Shown here: piece by piece, positions 12,301 to 26,300 of the stretch | Position numbering within the stretch: the first letter of the stretch is position 1 | Layout of the letters: the number at the start of each line of letters is the position of its first letter | Assembly (NCBI RefSeq): GCF_041296385.1 | Contig: NC_091015.1 | Coordinates: 51,154,345 to 51,218,344, forward strand | Source of the DNA: Aphelocoma coerulescens | Taxonomy: Eukaryota; Chordata; Aves; Passeriformes; Corvidae | Direction of reading: 5' to 3' | DNA: 64,000 nucleotides | Program-made: the position numbers and the translations under genes | Notes under the pieces: model-generated | Told to the model about the DNA's origin: nothing | What the model saw: only the letters and a program-made list of their open reading frames with translations | Databases searched by the model: none

Positions 12301-15300
12301 TCTGTGATCCAAAGAGGTTCGACGCAGTTCTCCTTAAATAGGGACACCCCTGGCCTTGCACAGGTAGAAGTAACATGGCAGAACAATTTATAAACAGGCC
12401 TAGAATTTGGCCAATGCTGCTGCTGTGCAGAGGTCTGATGCAGGATTTCTGCCCTGGCATCCTTTACCTGCTGCCCTCCCTGCTCTGCCAGAGAAGAGTT
12501 GAAGCTGCTCCTTGGCCTTCTGCCAATTTCCTGCACAGGAGACACTGACCGACAGTGAGCTCCCTTTGCCTGGGACCCACCACTTCACCTGCACCGCCTG
12601 CAAAACAGATAGCTGGAGAAGCATTGGCCAGAATGACCCAGAGGTGGGTGGGATATGGGGCTTTGATCCACCCACTCCACCCTCCTCAGCCCTTGTTTTT
12701 GCCTTCCACATTTAATGCTGGGGGAGATGACCCAAAAGCTGTGGCAGTGCTGCCCTGCTCCCTCAGGAATGCACCTCTCCTCAGTTCACTGGGATTGCAC
12801 TCCTGTTCTGGCATGGACCCCCTGAGTCCCAGGTACTGGCCTTCCCACTGGGGCTCCCAACACTTATCCATGCAGGCCATGCTGGGGCCATCTCCTGGTG
12901 GATCCTTCATGGGTTACGCAGGCAGGTTCCCAGGCTGTGGCAGTGGGTGGCTACTTGCACTCTGGAAAAGCGCCCGGTCGTGGTCCGTCAGCACTCACAG
13001 CTGTCTTTCAGTGTCTGCTTTCTGTCTCTCATGAATGTCCTGATGTTTCCTGACACTTTCACCTTCCTCTTCCTTGTGTGCACCCAGGGGAAAGTGTCTT
13101 TGACTCACACTCCCGTTTCATCGTGACTCATTTCAGTCCTGCTGCAGCCTGCTCTGACCACTCGCCAGAGCGCAGCATGTCAGACCTGCCAGAGGTTGCC
13201 AGGATTTGTCTTTCCAAACTGTATTTCTGATGAGGAACCTTTGCATAGTCCGCCTGTCACAGATTTGGTCAAAGAGGTCATTTTGATCTAGTGATCATCT
13301 AGGAGTTCCAGCTCCATGATCACCTTCTCCTAGTCAGGCTGGACTTTCAAATTACTTAAATGTGGCTCATATCTGTCCCTTGCTGTGAAAAGAAAGCTTG
13401 AGCTATTGCTTGGTGTCTTCATCCCAAGGGCTCCTGTGATACCCTCAAGTCAGTGCTTCAGCAGTGGTGATGGAGGCATTCAAAACTAGATGCCCAGGTG
13501 TTCTCACTGCCCCTACCTCTCTTCTCAACACTGTTCCTGGCCATGGAACCCACATATGGCAACCTACAGCCTCTGGCAAAGGTGTTGTCGGTCCTCTGCT
13601 TCCCTTTCAGGAACAAGTGTCCACAGCACCCATTTCTCCTATGCAGATAAACCCAAGTATCAGAATATGAAGAACTTTAGGTCCATTTAAATACTTATTT
13701 GCTAACACAAAAGCACGTGCCCCCATAATTTAATATGCTTCTGGAAGTAATTGGATAGAAGTCCTTTGTTTCTTTTCCTCCTGTCATCCTGCATTTGTTT
13801 AATTTTGCTGTCGTGACATGAAGTGACAGATCCCATGCTCTCTTTTTACAGATAGCAAAACTCTGGGATTCTTCTTTCTGCACCGTTAGAAATTTATGTA
13901 TTCTCCCCATTCACTCGTATGTCACTATTGTGTCAGATTACTGACCCCCTTAAGAATAAATGCATTTTAATACAGCTGACCCAGAAACCTCCCAAAGGGG
14001 AGATAAAGTGTAGCTCTGAGAACCAGCTGAATTTGCTGTAACTTAGAGAGGAATCAGAGAAGGGTCCAAAGTGGGCAATGGCTCCGTGCCATGGTTATTT
14101 CCCATTAACATGTCCACATTTCCTGCTGCTTGCAGCATTCTGGTCCCAGGGTTGCATCCGCTCCTCCGGCTGGGAAGGAGTTGCTCACACAGAGTTTTCA
14201 GCAGTGCTTTCCCAGAGACACAGATTCAAGGGAAGATCAGGATTTATTCCTGTGCAGAGAAGGCAACAGGGCTGTCCCAGAGATGGGACAGGGATCCTGG
14301 TATCAGGCACAGCAGGCACCAAGAGCAGCAACATCCAAGGACAGGCATTACTCAGGCACAATGCCTGCAAGGGCGAGAAGGCAGGGGACACAGCTGTCTG
14401 CAGGGGTTGGGGAGGAGCATTACAAATAATGCCTCACAGTACATTTGCCTGGCTGGCAATGTTCCTGGCACTTCTCTTTAAAAAATATTTCTCAGAAGAA
14501 AGGAGAAGCAGCAGGAAATTGCAGATTCAACCTTGTATGTAAATGCAAAGCTGCAGAGTGCAGGAGAGGAAAATATAATCTTTCTCTTTCTAGAGGTTTT
14601 TAGACATTTTTCTCAAATTTCATACAGCGAATCTTGCTCTCAGTCCATTTTAGCAAGTTATTTTAAATGATTTCTGTAAAATGCTTTTAAAGCCTGAAGG
14701 ACATGCTCAGTTCTGAAGACCACAGGCCACTTCCACTCCTCTTGCTTTGAGGTTTCTGAGTCAAGTGTTTGGGTCCCTGTGGGGGTCTTCAGTTCAAAGG
14801 AAATGCCTTCAGATTATAGCCATGGCAAATTGTTGGGGGAGGGCATTTGTGTCACTTTGGATGATTCCAGTTACCCACCATGTTATTCTAACACCTCCCC
14901 CAAGCACCACAGGTCTCCGGTGCTTAATCTCTGCCAGAACCAACTGGTGGCCATATACAGACCTTTCCGGCAAAATTTCTTTTAATTTATGATCTGCATG
15001 TTGCATGTTATCCTCAAGCAGTTTATAAAGGCCATGTTGTTATTAGCCCTCAAAGCTGAACTCTGCAGTGGCCCTGGCAAGGACCTTTGCCCCATGGGAG
15101 CAGCAGACGTGGTGGAGGCTCCATGCAGGAGCATTCGGTTTGCCACCACAGCCAGTCTGGCTGCGTGGAGCCTGGGTCTGTGTCCGCAGAAGGGATGGAA
15201 CCTCCTGCTGATGAAATTCCCACCCAGCACTGCTTGAAGCCAGCAGTGTGTTTTGCACCCTCCCTGGACCAAACCCTCCCATTTCCCGCACACAGAGAAG

Positions 15301-15800
15301 GAATGAGCCTTTCTGCTGTTTTATTACTGATGTTCAGAGGGTGTAGGGATGAATCAGAAAGTGGCCAAGTTCATTTGCTTAATCTCCCAGGGTCGCAAAG
15401 ATTGGGTAGACTCTTCTAATCCTTGTTTCCCTTCCCTGAGAGGGGTATAAAAGCCAGGAGGAGAAAACAGCTGAGGTTTCATATCTTAGGTTGATTTTGC
15501 AGCATGGACAAAAAAAGAAAGCAAGCTACTCCTCTTGTTTGGAGCTGAAGAACATTTGCTCTGGAAGCCCTTGAAAGAAAATAAACACCGTGCAATATGG
15601 TGTTGTTTGTACAATCGGTTTTCTGTGAAAAACTTCACTTTAAATAGTTATGAAGATCTGGATAGTGGTGATCACGTATGTGAATTTAGGGACTATGCAG
15701 TAGCCAGGATAATATTTCTACAAATGCCTAATTAGAGAACAAAGCAGGTGACACAGAAAGAGGCATTTCTGAGAGCTGCTCTCCTTCTCTCCTATACAGA

Positions 15801-15870
15801 CTCACACACATGCATGTATATACACGTAGAGATATATGTATATATATATATACACAAACACAAGAGTTTA
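15801..15870. repeat. AT/AC-rich dinucleotide repeat region
   Basis: Mixed CA and TA repeats: CTCACACACATGCATGTATA, then about seven TA steps near 15838-15852, then CACAAACACA. It is imperfect. Confidence 0.85.
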
Positions 15871-17421
15871 CTTAGATCTAAGGCCCATTTAACAACCTGG
15901 CTTTAAGACTCATGATGAGATTAATTGGGTGTGGTAATTTTATGTGCTTGAAAACTACTTAGCAATTGTACTTGAAGTTACCAAGAAATTCTGTGATGAA
16001 TTACTTTAGGATTTTAATTCTGAGAGAGGTAAGGACAAGGTTAACACAGGCCTAGTTTGAAGAGAGTTGAGCACCTGGTAATTATCCTGCAGTGCTGTAT
16101 ATTTACAGCATGTACTGTTGCCATGAATCTTCAGACCTGTTGCAATGTAATTATTTCTGTTTTCCATAATATGAAATGAATTCTGCACCATGGCATGGCA
16201 TTGCCTTCTCAAATCCATGGGCATTTTTTTCTGTGGTCCAGAGAGGGGACCTGGCTGTGCCTTAGGTCACCACAGGCGACTTACCCCTCTCTCCTTTCCT
16301 TACACACCAAGACATGGATTAGGATGCCAGATATCAGGCAACTATTTTGGAAATTTTTCATGGCAAAGGATTTTAAAAGTCCGTTCTCAGAAACCAAAGC
16401 ATTTCAATTCTTAAAAAATATGGTGTAAGGGGCTGTTGCCCTCCTGTGTCAGCTGAACTGAGGGGAAGACGGAGGATTGGCACACAGAAGCACACTTTTT
16501 TCATCTGTAAGCATCTACTCTGTGCATTAAAACCAGAGAAGCCATGAATTTCCTTTACTGTCCTCATCCCCCTCAGGGCTTACAAGGCTGTGGTCCTGAT
16601 AGGAGCTGGATGGGGCAGGGGTCTCAGCCCTACAGGGGCAGGGGATGGTTTCAGCAGCCAGGCTTGGCAGGCTGGGTCTGCAGTGGCTGGGTGGGTGTCC
16701 TCAGGCAGTGTCAGTCCCTGGCTATCAGGCAGGGCTGGCACCATCCTCACAGCAAATGACAGGCAGAGCCTGGCTTGTCCTCTGCAGCATCACTGGGTCC
16801 TCAACCCAGCTGCCTGAGCTGCACAGGCAAGGGGTTTCATCTCCAGTGCCCAGGCAGTGGGAGTGAGTGGGAGAGAGGTGAGGTCAAATGAAATCTCTGC
16901 AGCACTTAAGTTCACAAATAAATATCTAATTAGAGAAATGTTTGACTTCAATAATAAATGAGCAGAATATCAAGACATGAGTACTGGCAAAGTACATCTA
17001 CGGCAAAGTCTTTACAATGGGGGCACTTTTTGGCCTGCCCTCCTAAGGTCCTCAAGTAAGCGGAAAAACCATGTGTGCAGCTGCTAAGGGTAGGGCATGA
17101 CTTTCCTTGCTCTTGCTCTAACAATTTGGAGGCACCCATCGGCAAACCCACCCTCATCAATTCTGCATCTTCCTGAAAATGTACTTTTAAGCACCTTAAT
17201 TGCATTTCAGAGATAACCCTGCAGGCAAAGTGACAGGAAGAGAAACCATATGGAGCAGTTTGGCGGTCAGGCTCTTTGTTTTAAATCAATCAAACATCTG
17301 CGGCTAATGTAGCTTTGGGCTGCTCCTCAGGAAACATTAGCCCTATTAGTCTGGGCTGGCAGGAACACAAAATAATATATTTATGGACAAAGCACATGTG
17401 CATTACTGTTGGAGAGCAAGC

Positions 17422-17446
17422 GGAGGAGGAGGAGGAGGAGGAGGAG
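17422..17446. repeat. (GGA)n trinucleotide repeat
   Basis: About eight copies of GGA in a purine run. In one frame this gives a poly-Glu stretch in a chance reading frame (17315-17776), which is not believed to be a gene. Confidence 0.95.
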
Positions 17447-18829
17447 AAGATCTGTGGTCAGCACTTTGCCTTCTCAGGAGGTCAGCTCCAACAAGCAAAG
17501 GGAGGGAGCAGGGGTCCTGCCTCTTTGCTCCAGCCCCATGACACCCACCTGGGAGCAGCCTTGAGACCTGCTGCCATAATCCTAGAGGGGAAAGACCACC
17601 AAAAAAAGCTGTGTGGCTTCTTACCTAAAAGGAAATGTGAGGCAGGACAGTGGAGTGGGATGTGTTGCAGTCTGCAGGGACAGCGATGGGAGGGAAGCAC
17701 CGGATGGTGGGGATGGCCAGGGGGCTGTGTCTGGCTCCCCACAACACCACATCCCCACAGAGCTGGTGGAAAATAGCAGGGACAGCAGGGGTATCCCATC
17801 TCAGTCCCCAAAAGCAGAGACAAGGGAATCTGTGTGCAAGGGAGCTGGATGTTACCAGGCTGAAACCACCATTTCACACCAAGAGCTACAACACACAGAG
17901 GTGGGCTGGTTCCCTGTCTAGCATTCTTTTTCACATCTAGACAGACAGTTCATCCCGTTTTCATCTCATGTGGTGTCTATGTGCACTTAGGTAACAGCAG
18001 CAGTCCTGAGGAGGAGGTGGGAGATGAAAAAGGTGACAAAACTTTTTCATTTACATTGTCATGCAGACAAATAGAGATGCATTTGCAGGAGCATCAATAA
18101 ATGAGGCCCCAGGACACATGTCTACCTGACAGCACCTCTCTAGTCTGTCCCTCCATACCTCAGTTGCCTGGGAAATGGTGAACCATGACTGAGAGCATGA
18201 AGAGCAGGAACTTTGGGACTGCTTCATAGCAAGTCACTGCCTGTATGTGAAGGAATTTGCACCTTAAAAGGTGTAAAAATACTGTACAAACCCTTAATCA
18301 ACTCCCTAAACCCACTTTTAGGCTTCTTTGTTTCTATTTGCTGCAGGGAAAACCAAAAGCCTGTGGCCCTGACAGGGGTAAATTAGAGCAGCCATATTTA
18401 GGGAAAAGTGCATTGCTGACATATTTTGATTCTGCCAAAACAAAACATTGTAAATCCTGAAAGCACAAACAATTGTTAAATTCAAGAGAAAACCCAAACT
18501 TATTCAGAATAAGGAGTTGTATATTTGTTAGGCTGAGACAAGCCCTAATGGCTGAGACCTGCCCCTTAGTGACACTGAAGTAATCACACAACTGTGACAG
18601 TTCAATTAAGCTTTCATTCTAGCACTAGGTGAACCTGCCTTCTCAAATATAGTCTAATTAATCCTTCTCTAATTTTTCTTATTATAACAACACTGGACAG
18701 AGCCAGGTATTTGGGGATGCCTTAACTGTGACTTTCCAGATTTTTAGATGTTTTATTACAAATTTGCACCTCTACAGACTACAATGGCAGGGGCTTTGGA
18801 GAGAAGGATAGCAGAATGTACAATTTGGA

Positions 18830-18842
18830 TTTTTTTTTTTTT
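18830..18842. repeat. Poly-T run (13 bases)
   Basis: Uninterrupted T13 within AT-rich intergenic DNA. No processed pseudogene body was recognised on either side. Confidence 0.9.
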
Positions 18843-20932
18843 AATCATGCATCCATGTATGTATTTATTGCTAGTGCGTATGTATCTGTTTGAAGAGTTT
18901 CCTCTTTTGTCCAGGTTGAAAATATCAGACTGGTACAGTGACTGTGAATTGCAAAGAGAACACTTGTACTTTCAGGAAACGTAAGGACTTAAATCTGGAG
19001 AACACCAGCTCTATTTCCATATCTGGTTTTTCATGAGCATGCTCATTTGTAAGCTCTGGCTTTCCTGCAGGGATGCAGAGGAGCAAGGCAGGTTTTGTGA
19101 AGCAGAGCTGCTGAAGCAGGTAACTGCACACCCTGCAGACCTCCCCGCTGCCTCTGCAGCTCATGCCCCTCACATGCCCCTCATCGTCTTCCTGTCCACA
19201 TCCTCTCCACATACCCCACAGCCCTTGTGCTTTTCCAAAATGTGTGTCAGCTTCCAGTGCTTCCAGCTGCACCAAGACCATTCCTGCCCCAGCAAACCTC
19301 CCCATTTATGAGCAGCTACCTACTTCCACCTTCCTCTTCTCTAAAGGGACGTATGAATTCTGCTAACTCATCAGCCCCATTCTCCCAGGAGGGAGATCCA
19401 TCTCCTATGAAATGGGACAATCCCTGGGACAGCCACTACTGCCTTTTCCTTTCCCAAACAGCGACAAAGTTTCAGTGCTCAAAGGCGGGAGAAGGACTCA
19501 CCTTTCTTTAAGAGCCCATGAAAACAACCTGTGTGAAACACTTTGCCCCTAAGGGAAGGCTGGAGAAACATCTACACATTTCCTCTGGTGCATTCATGAG
19601 AAGGCACAAGTCTGAGGACTGCTGCTAAATTTGTCAAAGGATGTATTTTCTGAAGTACTTGTAACTCAGGCAGATTTTCCAATTTATTTGCAAATTATTT
19701 GAAAGTCCACCTCTACTCAAAAGAGTAAGTGCTGTAACTGTACCAGAGACCCACTGCATCTGCACGAGTCACCACCTTCTCCCAGTGACAAAAACCATCA
19801 TAATTCTCAGTAGCAGCCCCATCATGCAAAACACACCAGGTTGGTTTGAATTTTCCCAGCATCACAAGCAAAATGTTTCCTTGAGTCATCCAGAGCTGAG
19901 GGGCTTCAGGAGGAAACCAAGGAGTAGCTCATCTGCGAGTACAGAGAAACTGCTGCTGGTGGGACTTCTCAGTGTAGCCTAAGTTCTCCTGGGAGGGTGG
20001 GAAGAATAACTAGCAGGTGTTTCTGGGAGAGAAAAATGGTAGAGGGGAGTTTGCTTTAAAAATATTGTGTACCGCCACCGAAAAGCAACATGTCATGGTG
20101 GGGGAAATACAGGAAGTAGCTGAGGTCTTGCAGCAGACTTCTGAGCATCGGCTGCCCCATGGTCCCCTCAGTGGCTCAGCAGAGCAGGGACCTGTGTTTT
20201 GTGGGTCACAGAGCAGGATGGGACCCCAGGTAGCAAATGGGGTTTAAATGGATGGAATTTCCACAGCTTCCACAAAGGACATTACAATTAGGAGTCATCC
20301 TAGTCCATGCAGTCCAAGACAATCACCGTATTAACATATTTGTGATCATCAGCTACAAGGGGAAAGTTTTTCTTTCTTGAGCCATACCTCATGGGAACTC
20401 CTTATCCAAGGAAAGCATGTGGGAGCTTCTCATCAGAAATGACAGGAGCTCAAAGTAAGGGTGACAGTCCTTCCCTGTGCAACTGAAGGTCTCTTGTGTC
20501 CCCAAAGAGGTGATACTGCAAAAAAGGATTCAGAGAAGAGTCAGTGTAATTCCAAATTTACTTTGTGCTGTCACCAGCTGTGTGAAAGACTTCAGTGCTG
20601 GACCAATGTTGGAAGTGAAGGACATGGAAAGATAATGATGCAGGGGAAAATGAAGTTCTTTGCCATGAATGTTGCTGTGGGAAGATGGAGGCTGTGGCAA
20701 CCCTTGTGAGGAGTGTGCCTCAAAATTAAGAGAGGTGAGAAACAATGCGGTGACCACATGTGGATTTGAAGATGGTCCAATAAAACTCTGATCCATGTCC
20801 AGAAACAGATACAGGGGAGGGATGTGACCTCACAGGAGTTGTCCCACTGCCTTCAAATCCCTTTGGATGAGATCTATTGTATCCTCACTCCCAAGGAAAA
20901 AGGATGTGCAGGGCTGGTACAGAACCCTAGGA

Positions 20933-21681
20933 GTCATAGAATGGTTTGGGTTGGAAGGGACCTTTAGAGATCATCTAGTCCAAAGCCCCTGCAATGAGCA
21001 GGGACATCTTCAACTAGATCATGTTGCTCAGAGCCCCTTCCAGCCTGATTTTAAATCTTTCCAGGGATGGGGCATCCACAACCCCTCTGGGAAACCTGTT
21101 CCAGCATTTTACCACTCTCACTGTAAAAACTTCTTCCTTATATCTTATGTAAACCAGCCCTCCTCTAATTAAAAGCCATTCCACCTTGTCCTGTCACTAC
21201 AGACCCTTGTAAAAAGTCCTTATCCAGCTCTCTTGTAAGCTCCTCTTAGGTACTGGAAGGCTGGAAGGTGTTCCCAGAGCCTTCTCTCCTTCAGGCTCGA
21301 CAATCCCAATTCTCTCCAGAGAAGAGGTGCTCCAGACCATCATCTTCATGGCTTCCTCTGGACTCACTCCAGTAGGTTCATGTCCTTCCTGAGTTGAGGA
21401 CTCCAGATCTGGATGCAGCACTCCAGGTGGGGTCTTACCAGAATGGAGTAAAGGGACAGAATCACTGCCTCAGCCTGCTGATCATGCTGCTTTTGATGCA
21501 GCCCAGGATGCAGTTGGCTTTCTGGGCTTTTGAGCACATGTTGTCAGGTCATGTCCAACCTTTCATCCACCTGCACCACCAAGTTCTCCTCAGCATCATC
21601 TTTGTTCACACCCCAGACTGTACTGGTACCAGGGTTTGCCCCAACCCAGGTGCAGGGTACCAAGTGATCTTTGGCCTGTGG
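20933..21681 (-). mobile_element. CR1 LINE fragment (about 750 bp) including the 3' end
   Basis: It starts with TCATAGAATGGTTTGGGTTG (the reverse complement of the CR1 tail) and continues through CATCCACAACCCCTCTGGG, the CTTGTCCTGTCACTACAG block, GATCTGGATGCAGCACTCCA and GATGCAGCCCAGGATGCAGT to about the CAGGTGCAGGGTACCAAGTG block. It is 5'-truncated, as most CR1 copies are, and contains no intact reverse transcriptase frame. Confidence 0.92.
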
Positions 21682-23119
21682 CCTCCAGGCTGGGCCCCTT
21701 TTGCCTTTTTGCCCATTCTTTACTTGTTCTTTGAGGAGGCTGTACTCAAGTAGGCTGCAGCAGCCCTTTACAAACAGGCAGTGAGGAGCCTTGCCCAGCC
21801 CATGTTGTGGGTTACCAGATAAGGTGGGCTGATAATGAATCTTTGCATCTTCACCCTGGCCAGCACTGCCTCTGTGAGCTTTGCAAGACCCATTGTCCAG
21901 GAACCATAACCTGTCCCTAATCTCCTCCGTAGGTACCAAATTAATCAATGTTTGTTTTCTTTTGCTTTCAGCAGGTTCTCTAATTATTAACTGTGCAGAG
22001 GACTTGTGGTTTTGTGCGTGGGTTACTTCCTCTCACTGGGGGAAGGTGCTCTGCACAAGCTGGGGGCTTGTTTGCTCCTCAGTGCTCCTGAAAGATAAGA
22101 AAGACATCAAACAATGGGAACCCAATCATCTTCCTTTTCCCCCCCCATGACCATTAGTTTGATTCATGGTACTTTTTGTTTGTCACTGATGAGTAATGAG
22201 CTATTCCATCTTTGCTCTAAATCTATGCAGAAATGATAGGTACACGTCATGCAATGTAAAAGACATGAGGATTTAACCCCTCGGCCAACAACATGCTGCT
22301 AACAACTCGTGCCTTGGAAATAATGCTGTGGTAGCAAAGGGGAAAAGTATTTTTTTTTAAATCTACCTTTGATTAGGGACATACATTTTTTGGAGTGACA
22401 GCCTGCCAGAAGTACAGTGTTACACAAGCTCTCATCATCTGAACCAGCATCCTGGAGTTGCTTGTTTTTCTCTCTCAAGGTCATACTGTTATTATGCAAT
22501 TGCACAAGCAAGGCAGGGACTAAAGGTGTAAAAAGACAAGGTTTTGACCCACTCCCAAGAGCACAGGGCCTTTAGGACTGCCCATTTAGGTACATATATC
22601 TGAAATATTTCCCGTGTTTTCTCTCAATTTGGCCCTTTTTTGGCGCAGCTCCTATGCAGTCTGGGGCTGAGAAGTGCCGCCCGTCCCCATACGTGGGATG
22701 TCTTGGGGTTCCACTCTGTGCCAGGCTAGAGCTGAGCAATGAGGGTGCTGTGCCAACATACCAACCACCTTCCTACCCATCTGGAGCACATATGCTTCGG
22801 TCCCACCGTGAGCAGCCATAGCCAGAAACCCCTGTGCCAGGTCAGGCTGGTTGTGCCTTGCCACCAATCCCCTCCTTCCAGCAATGCCCAGTACAGAAGA
22901 GGCTCAGTGCCTTTGGGACTGCTCTAGGTTAGGGGCAGCTGGCAGGAACCCCTCGCTCATGCCCCCCTGACTCACCCCAAGTGCCCTCAGGAGAACCTAT
23001 GTGCGGGTTAATAGCAGCAGTGAAATGGTGATGGTTTTCCAGAGCCCGCTGCAGCTGACTCATAGAACAGAGCTTTGCCAGAGATGACAGGGGGATAGAA
23101 ATCAGGGCCCTGATGAGCT

Positions 23120-23350
23120 TCTCCCTCAATTATTTATTTATTTTGTGCACCATCTTCTCCTTCTGCCTCTTGGCAATGAGGAGAATTCATAAGTGATGGT
23201 AATAAATGCAGAATGACAGCTAATCTTAATTGACCAAAGCTTCCCTCAAAAGACTGGGTCATGCTGGATGTAATATGCTCGAAACGTAAAAATATAAGCC
23301 AGGAAATTACACTGGTGGTTTTACATGCCTTTAATAGAATGGGTTTTATG
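23120..23350. promoter_or_regulatory. Possible conserved noncoding element
   Basis: AT-rich unique stretch with many TAAT and ATTA cores (for example near 23200, 23222 and 23335) and no long reading frame, set in less AT-rich sequence. It is described on sequence style only. Confidence 0.22.
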
Positions 23351-26300
23351 CTGCCAAGCAACAAAATCAAGGTGGGATCCATCTGTGAGGGGTATTTTTA
23401 CCCCTAAAGAGGAGCTCTGCAGTTCAGTGGCCTTGCATTGCTGCTCCATCCTGCTGCCTCTGCTTCCCAAACCTGCTAATTTGGGCTCCACAGTGGCACC
23501 ACTCAGTAGGGTTTTATTTTCTTCTGCCTAATCTATTTTCACCTTTCTGGGCATTCACCACATGCTCAGTGCAGCCACTGTGCTGAGACACCACTGAGAT
23601 GTGCCTGAGGGGACCCCTGTATTTCACTGATGACATCTTACCTTGGCGGGTTACTTATTTTCTCTCCAAATATAATGCATCACGGACTGTTATTTTTTCC
23701 AGAATACACTCTTCCTCCCAGGAAATGGGTATTGATAGCAAGATGTGCCCTCATGTTCCATCAACTCCAGCACATTTCTCTCTGGAAACTAGTGCAGGAA
23801 TGCTTGGGGGATCCTTAGGGCTAGGGGGCAAGAGGAGGAGGCCAGGCACAGCTATTCCCTTCAGGATAGGGAGGCAGTGCTCGGTGTGCCTCTGCCCCAG
23901 AGGCAGACCTCTCCTCCAGTCAAAGGGTATCCAATATTTTCCAGTGACCCGGGGAACCAGGGTTGCAGTGGCTGCTCCCACTCCTGCTTTGGGCTTGCAG
24001 CACCATCTCACTCCCCAGATTTCTTGTCTGCATGGAGGTGTCTGGAATGCTGGGGCTGAGACATGTGAAGGATGAGGGCCAAAGGAGAGGGGAATGATAG
24101 GAAGGAAACCTGAAGACAGTAGCATTTTTGCAGTCCTGCCAGGATGCTCCTGCTTGGGGTTTCTTTCCGCACTTCCCGACTCGGGTAGGTCCCCTCCCCG
24201 CCTGTCATGCCAGCTCAGCTGGGCTCGTACTGCGGCACTTTCCTGAGAACATCCCAGAGACTTCAAAACCTCCTCCTCGTCGTCCTGGCAGAATGACTTG
24301 CAGCTTTTCCGAAAACTGGCAAGCAGCCTCAGTGCTTTACCATGGGAAGAAGGTTAACTCCTTCCCTCCTTTTCTCCTTCCCTCCCCTTCCCCCCAGCCC
24401 AGCGCATCATCCTGCTGGCTTGCCTAGGAACTGGCTGTCAGGAACTACGGAGGAGGAAATAGTTTATTTTTAAGAGCATTTAGCCCTCACAGCTTCTTAG
24501 CTCGGGGTGTCGGGAACGCAGCCTTGCACCGACATCCAGAGGTTTCATCCATCTGAGGCCATGAGATAAAATCATTTGCACGTGGTTTGTGAAAAGGGCA
24601 ATTATTGAGGATTTGGGGGTCAGTTGTTAGCAGAGTGTGGAACATTTAGAAGTGAGGACAAAAGATGTATCCTTCAGGCACTGCAGGGAGGAGCTGGCAG
24701 CAGCTCAAAAGGTGCCCAGCCCCGAAGGAATATTTTAAAGTTTTCCTATTTTGTAGCTCTGCATCAGAGCAACCCGCAGCAATCTCGCAGCAGGACTCCT
24801 GCCTCCTCTTCCTAGGTTTGCCTTGGGCTTGCAGCGTCACCTTCTTCAAGAATACCTGTTTTCCTGGTTAATTTTTAAAAGCATTACCTTTTTTCCTCCC
24901 CCTCCCCCCACCCCCACAGGAAGATCTGCAGGTACAAAAACCATTGGAGTTCAATGCACTGCAGCTACAAACCCGGCTCCCTGCTTTGCACCCAGGTAAA
25001 GCATGACCCTGGGGTGCTGCCTCCGTTCCTCTCTGTCCCTGACCTCCTCTGTGCCCCCACCTCCCCAGGGCATCCCTGGTCCTGGCCACTGTTCGGGTGG
25101 GAATAATCACCCCTTACCCCTGGCAGAGGATGGTCAGGGTACACTTAGTGGGAGAGGTGAGGGATGAGGAGAAAGAAGACCAGGAGACTGTCACAGCAAA
25201 GGGGTCCAGCCCAGTTAAGACAGACCTTAAACTTTTCCCTCTTTTTCGGACATGATTCTCACTCGTGAGATGTCAAGATTTCAGATTATTGGGAGATAAA
25301 TTTAGAGTAGATCTGAAAAGTAATTTAGAAACCTAAAAATAGCCTGTGAGCCTGTCTATCCAGTGACTGTAAAACCAGAAGGGAGGAAGAAGGAGAAAAA
25401 ATAACTGGGGGACTGGGGGCAAAAAGGAATAAACAATTATGAGAGCGGGCAGCCACGACAGAGAGAAATCTCTCTTGCATGTGTTCCTGATCACGGGGAT
25501 CTGGAGCTGGACAGGAAGCTATCTTAACTTGTCGCTGCACACATTGAGAAAATGTGGCCAGCTATTTTGATATTAAAATTGAGAGATGCCGTTTCACGTT
25601 GCAGTGGGTAGCCCTGTGTGTCTGCTCCCTGTTTCACCTTCTGCACCCTCTCCCGGCTGGGGCACCACCAGCATCCATGGCCCAGCAGGATGTGATGCCT
25701 GATCTTTCTTTCTTTCCCTGATAATGTTGTGGCAAACACCATTTGCCCTGAACGATTAACCAGATGTGGAGCTGGTGGGAATCAAATAGCAATGGGGAAT
25801 TTTCTTCAGGAGTTTTGGGAAACTGAGTAAACACAACTTGGCCAGTGAGGGGGATTAGCTCTAGCCGGGTAGGACCTGGAGATCACTGACAGCCCCTAGC
25901 ATGGTGAGTCAGGTCCAGGGTGCCAGCAGGAAATCCAGACAAGAGCAAAAGCAGATGAGGTTGAAGATAAGCAGCAATGTTTAAGCAAGGTGTCTGTGCT
26001 GAGGAGAAGCTGCCCACAGCACAGGGTTACAGTCCATGCTGCAGGAAGGACCAGAGGCCGGCAACATAGCGCAGGCAGGGCTGGCTGCCCCAGCCAGAGC
26101 TGGAACAGGCTTCCTGGCCCCCCATGAGAAAGCAGCCCAGTGGGACCAGTGTACTCAACTGCCATCACAGCACCAGGGCCCCAGGGGGAGTCCAGGGAGG
26201 CACGAGGGCTGCAGATGTTTCCTGCTTGCTGAACATGAGCTGCAGAGAGGATATAAATGTTGGTACTGCGAGCTAAGCCTTGCCTTGTATCACGCCTTGC

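Larger units (their letters stand above)
9399..20932. other. Intergenic DNA, no gene recognised
   Basis: Moderately GC-rich sequence with simple repeats at 15.8, 17.4 and 18.8 kb. The longest frames (186 codons at 9464-10024 plus; 198 at 11949-12545 minus) have no recognisable domains and show low-complexity, Ser/Pro/Cys-rich composition typical of chance frames. No exon could be supported. Confidence 0.6.

Noticed and set aside
11949..12545. 198-codon minus-strand frame
   Set aside because: No recognisable domain, no start-site or splice support, overlapped by an equally long plus-strand frame; looks like chance.
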